From Chloroflexota bacterium (GTDB lineage: Bacteria; Chloroflexota; Anaerolineae; Anaerolineales; Villigracilaceae), in contig JACPVF010000003.1 in the NCBI GenBank assembly GCA_016191845.1, positions 248,001 to 312,000 of the forward strand: a stretch of DNA of 64,000 bases, written 5' to 3'. Below the pieces are notes generated by a model. It saw only the letters and a program-made list of their open reading frames with translations. It was not told the origin of the DNA and searched no databases. The translations under genes were made by a program, and so were the position numbers. The stretch's first letter is position 1. Every line of letters starts with the position of its first letter. This document shows, one piece after another, positions 27,047 through 36,229 of this stretch.

Positions 27047-28024
27047 TTACTTATACACCTGCGGGTTGACGCAATTCGGCAGGTGCTCGCCCTTCAGGCC
27101 TGCGATCAAATTCTGTGCAGCCATCCAGGACATCTTGTCGCGCGTGGTCTTGCTGGCGCTGGCAATGTGCGGGACGATCAGCGCGTTCTCGAGTGTAAGC
27201 AATGGATGGTCCATGGGCAACGGTTCGGGCTCGGTCACGTCGAGGGCGGCGGCAAAGATGCGCTTCACCTTCAAGGCTTCGTACAGGGCATCGAGGTCCA
27301 CCACGGGACCGCGCGAGGTATTGACCAGCACCGCGGTGGGCTTCATCTTCGCCAGGGCGGCGGCATCGATCAGGCGGCGGGTGTCCGCCGTCAGCGGGGT
27401 ATGCAATGAGATGAAGTCCGAATCTTCGAGCAGGGTCTCCATATCCACATGCGTGGCCTTGACGTCGGCAGGCGGTTTGGTCTCCAGCGGATCATAATAG
27501 ATGACACGCATGTCGAAGCCTGCTGCGCGACGGGCCATGGCCTTGCCGATGCGCCCGAAGCCCACCAGCCCGAGCGTGGCGCCCTTGAAGTCCACACCCA
27601 ACAGCAGTGACGGGCTCCAGGTCTTCCACTTGCCCGCACGCACATAGCGCTCCCCTTCCACGATACGGCGGCCCGCCGCCATCATCAACGCGAAGGCGAA
27701 ATCGGCAGTGGCATCAGTGAGCACGTCGGGCGTGTTACCCACCGGGATTCCACGCTGGGTGGCGGCGGCCACGTCGATGTTGTCGAAACCCACCGCCTGG
27801 TTGCTGACCACCTTGAGCTGCGGCCCCGCGGCATCCATCACCTCGCCGTCGATCCTGTCGGTCAGCAGCGAGAGGATTCCCTCCACGCCGCGCACGCGCT
27901 CGAGCAACGCCTCACGGCTGGGTGGCAATTCATCGGTCCACACATCGGCATCGCAAAAATTCTTGATCACGTCCAACCCACGATCGGGGACGGGGCGAGT
28001 GACGAATACTTTTGGTTTGTTCAT
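27047..28024 (-). CDS. D-isomer 2-hydroxyacid dehydrogenase (glyoxylate/hydroxypyruvate reductase-like)
   Basis: 325 residues from ATG 28024 ([12 protein letters not shown]), preceded by GGAG; a longer frame to 28096 lacks support. The NAD(P) loop is [15 protein letters not shown]. The catalytic triad regions are NTSRGPVVD (Arg), DVTEPEPLP (Glu) and LIVPHIASA (His). [10 protein letters not shown] is typical of the glyoxylate reductase branch. Probable reaction: NAD(P)H reduction of glyoxylate or hydroxypyruvate. Confidence 0.92.
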   Translation of the reverse strand: MNKPKVFVTRPVPDRGLDVIKNFCDADVWTDELPPSREALLERVRGVEGILSLLTDRIDGEVMDAAGPQLKVVSNQAVGFDNIDVAAATQRGIPVGNTPDVLTDATADFAFALMMAAGRRIVEGERYVRAGKWKTWSPSLLLGVDFKGATLGLVGFGRIGKAMARRAAGFDMRVIYYDPLETKPPADVKATHVDMETLLEDSDFISLHTPLTADTRRLIDAAALAKMKPTAVLVNTSRGPVVDLDALYEALKVKRIFAAALDVTEPEPLPMDHPLLTLENALIVPHIASASKTTRDKMSWMAAQNLIAGLKGEHLPNCVNPQVYK

Positions 28025-28161
28025 GGCATGCTCCGTTGATGATTCTGTAATCATAACAGATACGCGGGCGAATCGTTCCGCACTTATGAGAGACAAGTGA
28101 CAGTCACTTGCTTTTGAGTCTTCAGTTTCGCAAGGCCGCGCAAAAATCCACCGACTTCATG

Positions 28162-28173
28162 TACAATTGGTTC
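28162..28173 (+). promoter_or_regulatory. Leaderless-type -10 element before comM
   Basis: TACAAT (28162-28167) plus six bases to the ATG at 28174. No ribosome binding site is visible. Confidence 0.5.
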
Positions 28174-29721
28174 ATGCTCGCTCGAACATACTCTTGCGCT
28201 GTAGTGGGTTTGGATGGCGTAATCGTCGAAGTCGAAGTAGATTACACCAACGGACTGCCCGGCATGACCATCGTGGGTCTGCCGGATGCCGCTGTGCAGG
28301 AAAGCCGCGAACGCGTGCAGACCGCCGTCAAGAACGCGGGGCTGCATTTCCCGCGTCACCGCGTGGTGGTCAACCTGGCCCCCGCCGTGGTCCGCAAGGA
28401 AGGTCCCGCCTACGACCTGCCCATCGCGCTGGGCGTTGTCATCCTGGCAGGTTACCTGCCGCAGGATGCCATCGAAGGCGCACTGGTCATTGGGGAACTT
28501 TCGCTGGATGGTGTGGCCCGCCACACACGTGGGATCCTGCCGATGGCCGCTGCCGCGCGTGCCAATGGATTCAAGCGGATGTTCGTCCCTGAAGTGGATG
28601 CCGCCGAAGCAGCCTTGATCCCTGACCTGGAAGTCTATCCCGTCAAATCGCTGGCCGACCTCTACGACCACTTGATGGGCCGCCGTTTGATCGAGCCATT
28701 CCAACCCTCCGATGCCCTCGCGCTCGACCCGCTCTTCGTCCCGACCGACTTCGCCGAGGTGAAGGGACAGGAACACGTCAAGCGTGCGCTGGAGGTAGCG
28801 GCCGCGGGTGGGCATAATGTATTGATGGTCGGCAGCCCGGGCGCGGGCAAGACCCTGCTGGCGCGCGCCCTGCCTGGCATCCTGCCGGAGATGAGCCTCG
28901 AAGAGTCGCTGGACGTGACACGCATCTACTCGGTGGCGGACCAACTCCCGGCAGGGACTCCGCTCATCCGTCAGCGGCCGTTCCGCGCGCCGCATCATAC
29001 CATCAGCCATGCAGGGCTGGTCGGCGGCGGGAACATCCCCAAGCCAGGCGAGATCTCGCTCGCGCATCGCGGCGTGCTCTTCCTCGACGAGTTCCCCGAG
29101 TTTGGCACGCGCGTCCTCGAAGTGATGCGCCAGCCGATGGAAGACAAGGTCGTCACCATCAGCCGCGCCAAAGGCTCGCTGACCTTCTCCGCCAACTTCC
29201 AATTGATCGCGGCCATGAATCCCTGCCCGTGCGGCTATTATGGCGACAGCCAGAAGCCCTGCACCTGCGCGCCTGCCATGGTCACGAAATATCAGAAGCG
29301 CATCTCAGGTCCATTGCTCGACCGCATCGACATCCACATCGAAGTTCCGCGCGTGGACTACGACAAACTGAGCAGCGATCGTCTCGGCGAAACCAGCGAG
29401 TCGATTCGCAAGCGCGTCCAGGCGGCGAGGGAGGTACAGAATCGACGATTTAGCGGGTCAGCGAATCAGCGAGCCAACGGGGGAACGGACATCGTCTGCA
29501 ATGCCGACATGCGCGTGGCCGAGGTACGGCAATTCTGTCAGGTGGACGACCAAAGCCAGGCCCTGATGCGCTCGGCCATGACGCAGTTGAACCTGTCGGC
29601 GCGCGCCTATCACCGCATCCTCAAGCTGGCGCGCACCATCGCGGATTTGGCCGGGAGTGAGCAAATCCAATCCGTGCACCTGGCCGAGGCGCTGCAATAC
29701 CGTCCAAAGTTAATGATGTAA
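28174..29721 (+). CDS. comM: ComM/YifB-like AAA+ ATPase (Mg-chelatase-like)
   Basis: 515 residues from ATG 28174 (MLARTYSCAVVGLDGV, the family start). An N-terminal Lon-like domain precedes the Walker A GSPGAGKTLLARALPG, FRAPHHTIS, Walker B GVLFLDEFPEF and AMNPCPCGYYGD. The family helps branch migration in natural transformation. Between EVQNRRF and TDIVCNADM the protein has an extra SANQRANGG-type stretch encoded by tandem 8-mers (29452-29483). Confidence 0.95.
   Translation: MLARTYSCAVVGLDGVIVEVEVDYTNGLPGMTIVGLPDAAVQESRERVQTAVKNAGLHFPRHRVVVNLAPAVVRKEGPAYDLPIALGVVILAGYLPQDAIEGALVIGELSLDGVARHTRGILPMAAAARANGFKRMFVPEVDAAEAALIPDLEVYPVKSLADLYDHLMGRRLIEPFQPSDALALDPLFVPTDFAEVKGQEHVKRALEVAAAGGHNVLMVGSPGAGKTLLARALPGILPEMSLEESLDVTRIYSVADQLPAGTPLIRQRPFRAPHHTISHAGLVGGGNIPKPGEISLAHRGVLFLDEFPEFGTRVLEVMRQPMEDKVVTISRAKGSLTFSANFQLIAAMNPCPCGYYGDSQKPCTCAPAMVTKYQKRISGPLLDRIDIHIEVPRVDYDKLSSDRLGETSESIRKRVQAAREVQNRRFSGSANQRANGGTDIVCNADMRVAEVRQFCQVDDQSQALMRSAMTQLNLSARAYHRILKLARTIADLAGSEQIQSVHLAEALQYRPKLMM
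29452..29483. repeat. Tandem degenerate 8-mer inserted in frame in comM
   Basis: Four successive 8-mers: AGCGGGTC, AGCGAATC, AGCGAGCC, AACGGGGG. They encode an extra loop where, as I recall, related ComM proteins go directly from the RRF region to the VCNADM segment. Confidence 0.6.
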
Positions 29722-29739
29722 ACAGAATTGCAAACACTT

Positions 29740-29772
29740 CTGAACAACTTCTGAACATGTCTTTGCTACAGT
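29740..29772 (+). promoter_or_regulatory. Pho-box-like direct repeat and -10 upstream of the phosphatase operon
   Basis: CTGAACA (29740-29746), 4 bases, CTGAACA (29751-29757): 7-mers at an 11-bp period, as in PhoB/OmpR-family boxes. Nine bases later is a -10-like TACAGT (29767-29772). No good -35 exists, which fits an activator-dependent promoter. The same layout recurs at 37707-37739. Confidence 0.75.
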
Positions 29773-29793
29773 ATGGGGGAAAGGAAACAAGAC

Positions 29794-31599
29794 ATGAAAA
29801 GAACCCTGCTCACCTGGCTGCTCCTGCTCGTCCTCCTCACGGGATGTATTCCCGCCTCCTCTTCCCCGATTCAATCTGATCCCGCCTCTCCCGCCGACGT
29901 GTACCCCGTTTCGGTCTCGGCCTCCAGCGGATTCACCCTCACCAGTCCCGCCGTGGCCGAAGGCGGGCGCCTGCCTATCGAGTACACCTGCGACGGCAGC
30001 GGCTCCACCCTGGCCCTCGACTGGAGCGGCGCGCCCGCCGAAACCCAATCCTTTGCCGTCGTCATGCACCACGAAGCGCAGGACGGCATCCACTGGTATT
30101 GGGTACTGTACGATATCCCTGCAAATGTGACCAGCCTGCCGACCGACGTCAGCGGCGTGGGTGTGCTCGGCAATAACATCAATAACGGCCTGGCGGAATA
30201 CTCTCCGCCCTGCTCGCAAGGCCCTGGCGATAAGACCTACACCTACACCGTGTACGCCCTGTCCGCCGAACCGCAGCTCGACCTCTCTGCCGAGCAGGTC
30301 ACGCGCGACGTCCTGCTGGCCGCCATCCAAGATATCACCCTGGCCAGCGCGGACCTGAACGTGGTCTACGCACGAGAGGGCATGACCGACCCTGCAGGCA
30401 ACCCACAAGCCGGGCCGCAGGGAGGCAAGAACCAGCCCACGGACGGTGCTCCCGCTTATAACATTGAGCAGGCCATTTCCGACAAGGCACAGGGCATGAC
30501 CATCTCGTACGATGCGCTGGCCTTCATGACGGGCGACCTCGGCGCGGACTCTTTCTTCCCTCCGGGCAAAGTGGCTGATTTCTGGGGCTTCCAGTACCTG
30601 CGCGACAACGACCCCAGTCAGATGGGTCATGCGGGCGACTTCCTGACCAGCGCCGCGATGAATACACTCAGCAATCTCACCGCCGAACAGCGCACAGAAT
30701 TGGTAACACTAGCCCAAAGTCAGGTGGACGATATCAATGCATACGGCTACAAGCGCTTCGTGCTGATGCAGGCCTTCCGCCGCCTCGCGGAGGGCGACCT
30801 CCCCGCTGGCACCACGGGCCTGGACGAAGATGCCGTCAAAGCCTACTCGGCAGAGTTGTATCAACTCGATGGGCAGATCAGCTTCGAGCGCGCGCAGATG
30901 ATGGGAAAAATCATTACCAGCCTGAGCGCGGATCAGAAGGCTTACTTCGACGCCATGATTGGCAAGGGCATGCAGGAATGGAACAGCGTCGAGGAACCCG
31001 AGGACATCCGTGGACTCGACCGCGATGTCAAGGTGGCAGTAATGACCTACGCCGCCGATCTGTACTCCTGGTATGCGGGCTCTGTCGAAGCGGATGTGTA
31101 CTTCTGTCCCGAACGACACGGCACCTACTTCGGCTCCTTCTACCTAAAGGACATCAAGGCCATGAGCGACCCAACCTATGCCATCCCCACCAACCTGACA
31201 GGCGACCTAGGCGAAAAGATGCTGACCCTGCTCACCCCTGAACAGGCAGGTCTGATCACCAGCCTGGTAGACATCCAGAAGCCGTCCCTGCAGGGCATCG
31301 TCTCGACCCGCGGACAGATCTCGACCGAACTGCGCAAGTTCAAGGACGGCGTCATTGCCGACCAGGCCACCGTGATGTCTCTGATGGCGCAATATGGCAC
31401 CTACGATGGCGAGATCATCTACAACATGGCAATCCATTTTTCGCAGGTGTACCAGTCCCTGACCGATGCGCAGAAAGCTGAGTTGACCGCCCTACGCACC
31501 GAACTGCTCGGTGAGCAGTCCCACCCCACGGGCGCCTACCTGTACTCGCAAGCCGTCCCCATGCCCGAGATTCCTAACACGGACTTTCTGTTCAAGTAA
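29794..31599 (+). CDS. Lipoprotein: PEBP (YbhB-like) domain + unrecognised C-terminal domain
   Basis: 601 residues from ATG 29794, preceded by GGAAAGGAA. Lipobox LLTGCI. Residues about 35-200 form a phosphatidylethanolamine-binding-protein/YbhB-like domain (FTLTSPAVAEGGRLPIEYTCDG ligand-pocket start, SFAVVMHHE, HWYWVLYDIP). Residues about 225-601 match, almost residue for residue, the C-terminus of the 33173-36220 protein: LGADSFFPPGKVADFWGFQY, YGYKRFVLMQAFRR, ADVYFCPER.GTYFGSFY, and the final IPNTDFLFK. I do not recognise that domain. It is first in the operon, followed by a metallophosphatase. Confidence 0.85.
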   Translation: MKRTLLTWLLLLVLLTGCIPASSSPIQSDPASPADVYPVSVSASSGFTLTSPAVAEGGRLPIEYTCDGSGSTLALDWSGAPAETQSFAVVMHHEAQDGIHWYWVLYDIPANVTSLPTDVSGVGVLGNNINNGLAEYSPPCSQGPGDKTYTYTVYALSAEPQLDLSAEQVTRDVLLAAIQDITLASADLNVVYAREGMTDPAGNPQAGPQGGKNQPTDGAPAYNIEQAISDKAQGMTISYDALAFMTGDLGADSFFPPGKVADFWGFQYLRDNDPSQMGHAGDFLTSAAMNTLSNLTAEQRTELVTLAQSQVDDINAYGYKRFVLMQAFRRLAEGDLPAGTTGLDEDAVKAYSAELYQLDGQISFERAQMMGKIITSLSADQKAYFDAMIGKGMQEWNSVEEPEDIRGLDRDVKVAVMTYAADLYSWYAGSVEADVYFCPERHGTYFGSFYLKDIKAMSDPTYAIPTNLTGDLGEKMLTLLTPEQAGLITSLVDIQKPSLQGIVSTRGQISTELRKFKDGVIADQATVMSLMAQYGTYDGEIIYNMAIHFSQVYQSLTDAQKAELTALRTELLGEQSHPTGAYLYSQAVPMPEIPNTDFLFK

Positions 31600-31622
31600 C
31601 AGACCCACCCCACTCTTCGGTT

Positions 31623-31646
31623 CCCCCTTCCCTTTGGGGAAGGGGG
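31623..31646. repeat. Intergenic palindrome (CCCCCTTCCC type)
   Basis: CCCCCTTCCC, three T residues, then GGGGAAGGGGG. It can form a 10-bp hairpin between the first lipoprotein gene and its metallophosphatase. There is no T tract, so it is more likely a dispersed palindrome or RNA-stabilising hairpin than a terminator. Confidence 0.6.
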
Positions 31647-31664
31647 CCAAGGGATAGGTCGAAT

Positions 31665-33158
31665 ATGAAAAAACCACTCTTCACCCTCATCTTCATCTTC
31701 CTCCTTACTGCTTGTGCTCCTTTTGCAACCGCCGCGCCAACGGCCATGCCCGAGCCGAGTCAAACACCGATGGTCAGCGAACAGGCTACAGCGGCTGAAC
31801 TGTCGCCCACAAAGCAGGGTCAGGCTGAGCCGGCGAAAAAGCCCAAAGGGCGGAATCAGCCCGCCGCACCGACTTCCACGAATGCGGACTTTGTCGCGGC
31901 TGAGATCTTGGGCCGCCCGACCGATACATCCGTCACGGTCAATGTGGTGCCTGCAACTCCCATGACCATCTATTATGAGTACGGCACGGAGTCGGGCGCA
32001 TACACGTTGCAGACCGCGCCGCAATCTGCCGCCGCGAACATGCCGTTGGAAACGCTGATCGAAGGTCTGCGACCCAACACGCGCTACTACTATCGCATCA
32101 ACCACAACGGTGTGGCAGGCGCGGAGCATTCCTTTGTGACCCAGCGCGCACCAGGTAGCACCTTCACCTTCGATATCCAAGGTGACTCGCACCCCGAGCG
32201 TGTGAAGAATCAGTTCGATGCCAGCCTGTACGTCAAAACACTTTCGAGCGCCGCGGCAGATCGCCCCGACTTCTATATCGCTATCGGTGACGACTTCAGC
32301 GTGGACACGCTCAAGGATGTGAACCCCGAGACCGTGCGGGCTTTGTACGTCAACCAACGCCAATGGCTGGGAACGGTCGGCGCGCCCATATTCCTCGTCA
32401 ACGGCAACCATGAGCAGGCCTCGCTCGCCAACCTGGACGGCACGCCCGACAACGTGGCGGTCTGGGCGCAGACTTCGCGCAACACCTACTTTCCGCAGCC
32501 CGCGCCTGATTCCTTCTACACAGGCGACGCCGAGCCCGTGGAACACATCGGCTTGCTGCGCGATTACTACGCATGGACATGGGGTGATGCGCTCTTCATG
32601 GTCATCGACCCATACTGGCACTCGCCTCAAACCGTGGACAACCAGTTCGGCGTGGACCGCGACCAGAAGAAAAACCGCGACCTGTGGAATGTCACTCTCG
32701 GCGATGCGCAATATCAATGGTTCAAGCACACGCTCGAAACCAGCACAGCCAGATACAAATTCGTATTCACCCATCATGTGCTTGGCACAGGGCGCGGCGG
32801 GGTCGAACTGGCGGGCGGCTATGAATGGGGCGACGCACCCCATTTCGCCGCTCACCGCCCGGGCTGGAACCAGACCATCCAGCAGGTCATGGCCGCCAAC
32901 CACGTCACGATCTTTTTCCAGGGCCACGACCACATCTTCGTCAAACAGGAACTCGACGGCGTCATCTACCAGACCCTGCCTGAGCCCGCCAACCCCAACT
33001 ACAGTTGGGAGAATGAAACCGCTTATCAAAGTGGAGAGAAATTCCCCAACAGCGGACATTTGCGTGTCACCGTCTCGCCTGCGGGCATAACCGTGGAATA
33101 CGTCCGCTCGTATCTCGGCCAGCCCGACGAAGTGACTTTTTCGTACACGGTCGAATAA
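31665..33158 (+). CDS. Secreted metallophosphatase lipoprotein with FnIII-like domain (purple-acid-phosphatase type)
   Basis: 497 residues. Signal peptide with lipobox LLTACA, then a long Pro/Thr/Lys linker to about residue 75. An FnIII-like domain (ILGRPTDTSVTVNVV ... RPNTRYYYRI) is followed by a calcineurin-type phosphoesterase domain. Metal-ligand motifs are GDSH (173-176), GDD, GNHE (247-250), THH and GHDH (420-423). This N-terminal FnIII plus MPP layout is that of purple acid phosphatases. Expected role: hydrolysis of phosphate esters outside the membrane. It is paralogous to the 36230-37705 protein, and its control by a Pho-like box fits phosphate scavenging. Confidence 0.9.
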   Translation: MKKPLFTLIFIFLLTACAPFATAAPTAMPEPSQTPMVSEQATAAELSPTKQGQAEPAKKPKGRNQPAAPTSTNADFVAAEILGRPTDTSVTVNVVPATPMTIYYEYGTESGAYTLQTAPQSAAANMPLETLIEGLRPNTRYYYRINHNGVAGAEHSFVTQRAPGSTFTFDIQGDSHPERVKNQFDASLYVKTLSSAAADRPDFYIAIGDDFSVDTLKDVNPETVRALYVNQRQWLGTVGAPIFLVNGNHEQASLANLDGTPDNVAVWAQTSRNTYFPQPAPDSFYTGDAEPVEHIGLLRDYYAWTWGDALFMVIDPYWHSPQTVDNQFGVDRDQKKNRDLWNVTLGDAQYQWFKHTLETSTARYKFVFTHHVLGTGRGGVELAGGYEWGDAPHFAAHRPGWNQTIQQVMAANHVTIFFQGHDHIFVKQELDGVIYQTLPEPANPNYSWENETAYQSGEKFPNSGHLRVTVSPAGITVEYVRSYLGQPDEVTFSYTVE

Positions 33159-33172
33159 AGAAAGGATGAACC

Positions 33173-36100
33173 ATGAACCTGCAAAGGACAATCACGATCC
33201 TGGTTTTGTTCGCATTGTTGACGGGCTGCGTCTTCAACTCGACCGCCCAGGCCGCGGCAGCCTCCCAGCCTGAAGCGCAAACTGCCTCCCTGCCTTATGC
33301 GGTGGTGGATACAGGCCAGAATAAATGCTATGACAGCAACGGCGCACCGATCACCTGCCCCGCCGCGGATGGAACGGTCTACGGTCAGGACGCCCAGCAC
33401 AACGGCAATCTGCCGAGTTATACCGATAATGGAGACGGCACCGTCACCGACCACGTCACAGGCCTGACCTGGCAGCAGAGTCCTGACACGGACGGGAACG
33501 CCACGATCAACGCCAGCGACAAACTGACCTACTCCGCGGCGGTCTCATACTGCAACAACTTGAGTCTGGCGGGCCAGACCGACTGGCGCCTGCCCGACAT
33601 CAAGACACTCTACTCGCTGATCGATTTCCGCGGCACCGACCCGAGCGGATTCAACGGCACCGATACCTCAAGCCTGAGCCCATTCATCGACACGGCCTAC
33701 TTCGACTTCGCCTATGGCGACACGGCGGCGGGCGAACGCATCATCGACTCGCAGTATGCGTCCAGCACCCTGTACGTGTCCAACACGGCCAACGATGGCG
33801 GCACGACAGTCTTCGGCGTTAACTTTGCTGATGGACGCATCAAGGGCTACGGCTCGCTCATGCCCGGTGGCGGGACAAAGACCTTCTTCGTCCAATGTGT
33901 GCGCGGCAATACCAGCTATGGAGTCAACGCGCTGACCGAAAACGGCGACGGTACCGTCACCGATTCCGCTACAGGCCTGATGTGGTCCCAGGCCGATAGC
34001 GGCGCGGCCCTCAATTGGGTGGACGCATTGGCCTGGGTCCAGACGAAGAATGCCGAGAACTACCTCGGTCACAACGACTGGCGCCTGCCGAACGCCAAGG
34101 AATTACAAAGCATCCTCGACTACACCCGCTCGCCCGCCACCACCAACTCGGCGGCCATCAACGCCGCCTTCAATGCGACCTCCTTCACCAACGAAGGCGG
34201 CCAGACCGATTGGCCCTGGTACTGGTCCTCTACCACGCATGGCACATACAACGGCATGGGTGCATCCGCCGCTTACCTGGCTTTTGGGCGCGCAGGCGGA
34301 TGGCAGAAGGCCACGCCCTCGGCCACCTGCTTCACCCTATACGACGTTCATGGCGCGGGCGCCCAACGCAGCGATCCCAAGACCACGGCGGGCCTGGTGA
34401 CGATGGGAACCGCCTGCAGCGGCGGCACCGCCTACGGCCTCGGTCCCCAGGGCGATATCCAGCGCGCGCTCAACTACGTCCGCCTGGTGCGGGATAACGT
34501 CTCGGCTACTACCTTTCAGGACGTGCCCACCACCTATTGGGCCTACTCGTGGATCGAGGCGCTGGCCGCCAACGGTGTGACGACAGGGTGCAGCACGGTC
34601 CCCAGTCTGTTCTGTCCTGCCATCCCCGTCTCCCGTGCGCAGATGGCGGTCTTCCTGCTTAGGTCCAAACATGGCTCCAGTTACATCCCACCCACAGCGA
34701 CGGGAAGCGTCTTCCAGGATGTGCCCGCTAACTATTGGTCCGCTTCCTGGATCGAACAGCTTGCCGCCGAGGGCATCACGGGGGGGTGCGGCGTCGGCTT
34801 GTACTGCCCCGAGATCACCGTCACCCGTGACCAGATGGCCGTCTTCCTGCTGCGCTCCGAACATGGCAGCGCATATGCTCCGCCCACAGCCACGGGAACC
34901 GCCTTTGGGGATATTCCCGCCGATCACTGGGCCGCAGATTGGATCGAACAGCTCGTCTCGGAAGGCATCACCTCAGGCTGCAGCGGCGGGAATTATTGCC
35001 CATCCGCCTCGGTGACACACGACCAAATGGCGGTCTTCCTGGTACGGACCTTCAACCTGCCTTCCACGCCCGCGCTGTTCAACATGGAACAGACCCTTTC
35101 AGAGGGCGCCCAACGCAACACCATCGCCTTCGATGCACTGGCCTTTCTCACGGGCAACCTCGGGGCGGATTCCTTCTTTCCGCCCGGCAAAGTGGCCGAC
35201 TTCTGGGGCTTCCAATACCTGCGCGATAATGACCCCAGCGAGATGGGTCACAACACCGACTTCCTGACACGCGCCTCGCTCAACATGCTCCACGTCCTCA
35301 CCAGCAGCCAGAAGGCCGACCTGATCGCACTGGCCAAGGCACAGGTTAACTCGATCAACGAGTACGGTTACAAGCGCTTCGTACTAATGCAGGCCTTCCG
35401 CCGCCAGTTGACGGGTGACCTGCCCGCGGGTACCACAGGCCTGGATCCCAACGCCGTGGCCGCCTATTCGGCCGAGCTCTATCGCCTCGATGGGCAGATC
35501 AGTTACGCGCGGGCGCAGATGATGGGCAGCATCCTCTCCGCATTGGACGCCGACCAGCGCGCCTACCTCGACGCCATGGTCGGGCAGGGCATGACCTCCT
35601 GGCCCGTGGTGCCCGAACCGCCCGAACTCCAGGGGCTCAGCCACGATGAGAAAGTGGCCACCATGACCTACGCAGGCGACATGTTCAGTTGGTATGCGGG
35701 CTCGATGCAGGCCGATGTCTACTTCTGCCCCGAACGCCAGGGCACCTATTTCGGTTCGTTCTACATGAAGGACGCGCCCGCCGTCGGCAACCCCGATTAC
35801 ACCATCCCTTCCAACCTCACGGCGGAGATGGGCGAAGCCCTCCTGCAAACGCTGACGCCCGATCAGGCGCTCCTTATTACGAACCTCGTCACCGACCAAA
35901 AGTCCTCCCTGACTGAGATCGTCCGCAGCCGCGAGGAGGTCTCCATGCTGCTGCGCCAATTCCTGGTGGGCGGTGCACCCAGCCAGGAGACCGTGCTGGC
36001 CCAAATGGAATACTACGGCCAATTGGATGGTGACATCATCTACCGCTATGCCGTTGCCTTCTCACAAGTCTCGCAGTCTCTCACCGACGCCCAGCGCGCG

Positions 36101-36220
36101 CAGCTGACAACCCTGCGCACGGACCTGCTGGGCGACCTGTCTTATCCCAGCGGCGCGTACCTGTATTCGGACGCCATCCCCATGCCGACCATTCCCAACA
36201 CCGATTTCCTGTTCAAATAG
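33173..36220 (+). CDS. Large lipoprotein: two DUF1566 (Lcl) domains, three SLH domains, unrecognised C-terminal domain
   Basis: 1015 residues. Lipobox LLTGCV. Two DUF1566/Lcl-type domains (about 80-245 and 260-440) each show NGDGTVTD..TGL.W and DWRLP. Three S-layer-homology repeats of about 60 residues follow (about 445-625); each has a GC...C pair before the (S/T)xxQMAVFL.R helix. Residues about 637-1015 are the same unrecognised domain as in 29794-31599, ending in IPNTDFLFK. SLH repeats suggest attachment to cell-wall polymers, so the protein probably sits at the cell surface. It is again followed by a metallophosphatase (9 bp gap). Confidence 0.88.
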   Translation: MNLQRTITILVLFALLTGCVFNSTAQAAAASQPEAQTASLPYAVVDTGQNKCYDSNGAPITCPAADGTVYGQDAQHNGNLPSYTDNGDGTVTDHVTGLTWQQSPDTDGNATINASDKLTYSAAVSYCNNLSLAGQTDWRLPDIKTLYSLIDFRGTDPSGFNGTDTSSLSPFIDTAYFDFAYGDTAAGERIIDSQYASSTLYVSNTANDGGTTVFGVNFADGRIKGYGSLMPGGGTKTFFVQCVRGNTSYGVNALTENGDGTVTDSATGLMWSQADSGAALNWVDALAWVQTKNAENYLGHNDWRLPNAKELQSILDYTRSPATTNSAAINAAFNATSFTNEGGQTDWPWYWSSTTHGTYNGMGASAAYLAFGRAGGWQKATPSATCFTLYDVHGAGAQRSDPKTTAGLVTMGTACSGGTAYGLGPQGDIQRALNYVRLVRDNVSATTFQDVPTTYWAYSWIEALAANGVTTGCSTVPSLFCPAIPVSRAQMAVFLLRSKHGSSYIPPTATGSVFQDVPANYWSASWIEQLAAEGITGGCGVGLYCPEITVTRDQMAVFLLRSEHGSAYAPPTATGTAFGDIPADHWAADWIEQLVSEGITSGCSGGNYCPSASVTHDQMAVFLVRTFNLPSTPALFNMEQTLSEGAQRNTIAFDALAFLTGNLGADSFFPPGKVADFWGFQYLRDNDPSEMGHNTDFLTRASLNMLHVLTSSQKADLIALAKAQVNSINEYGYKRFVLMQAFRRQLTGDLPAGTTGLDPNAVAAYSAELYRLDGQISYARAQMMGSILSALDADQRAYLDAMVGQGMTSWPVVPEPPELQGLSHDEKVATMTYAGDMFSWYAGSMQADVYFCPERQGTYFGSFYMKDAPAVGNPDYTIPSNLTAEMGEALLQTLTPDQALLITNLVTDQKSSLTEIVRSREEVSMLLRQFLVGGAPSQETVLAQMEYYGQLDGDIIYRYAVAFSQVSQSLTDAQRAQLTTLRTDLLGDLSYPSGAYLYSDAIPMPTIPNTDFLFK

Positions 36221-36229
36221 GATGACCCC

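Noticed and set aside
31623-31646. Intrinsic terminator after the first lipoprotein gene
   Set aside because: The hairpin is good but no T tract follows on either strand, so it is listed as a palindromic repeat.
31536-33191. 551-codon frame antisense to the first metallophosphatase
   Set aside because: No motif, and it runs through a dispersed palindrome; the plus-strand gene has all its metal-binding motifs.
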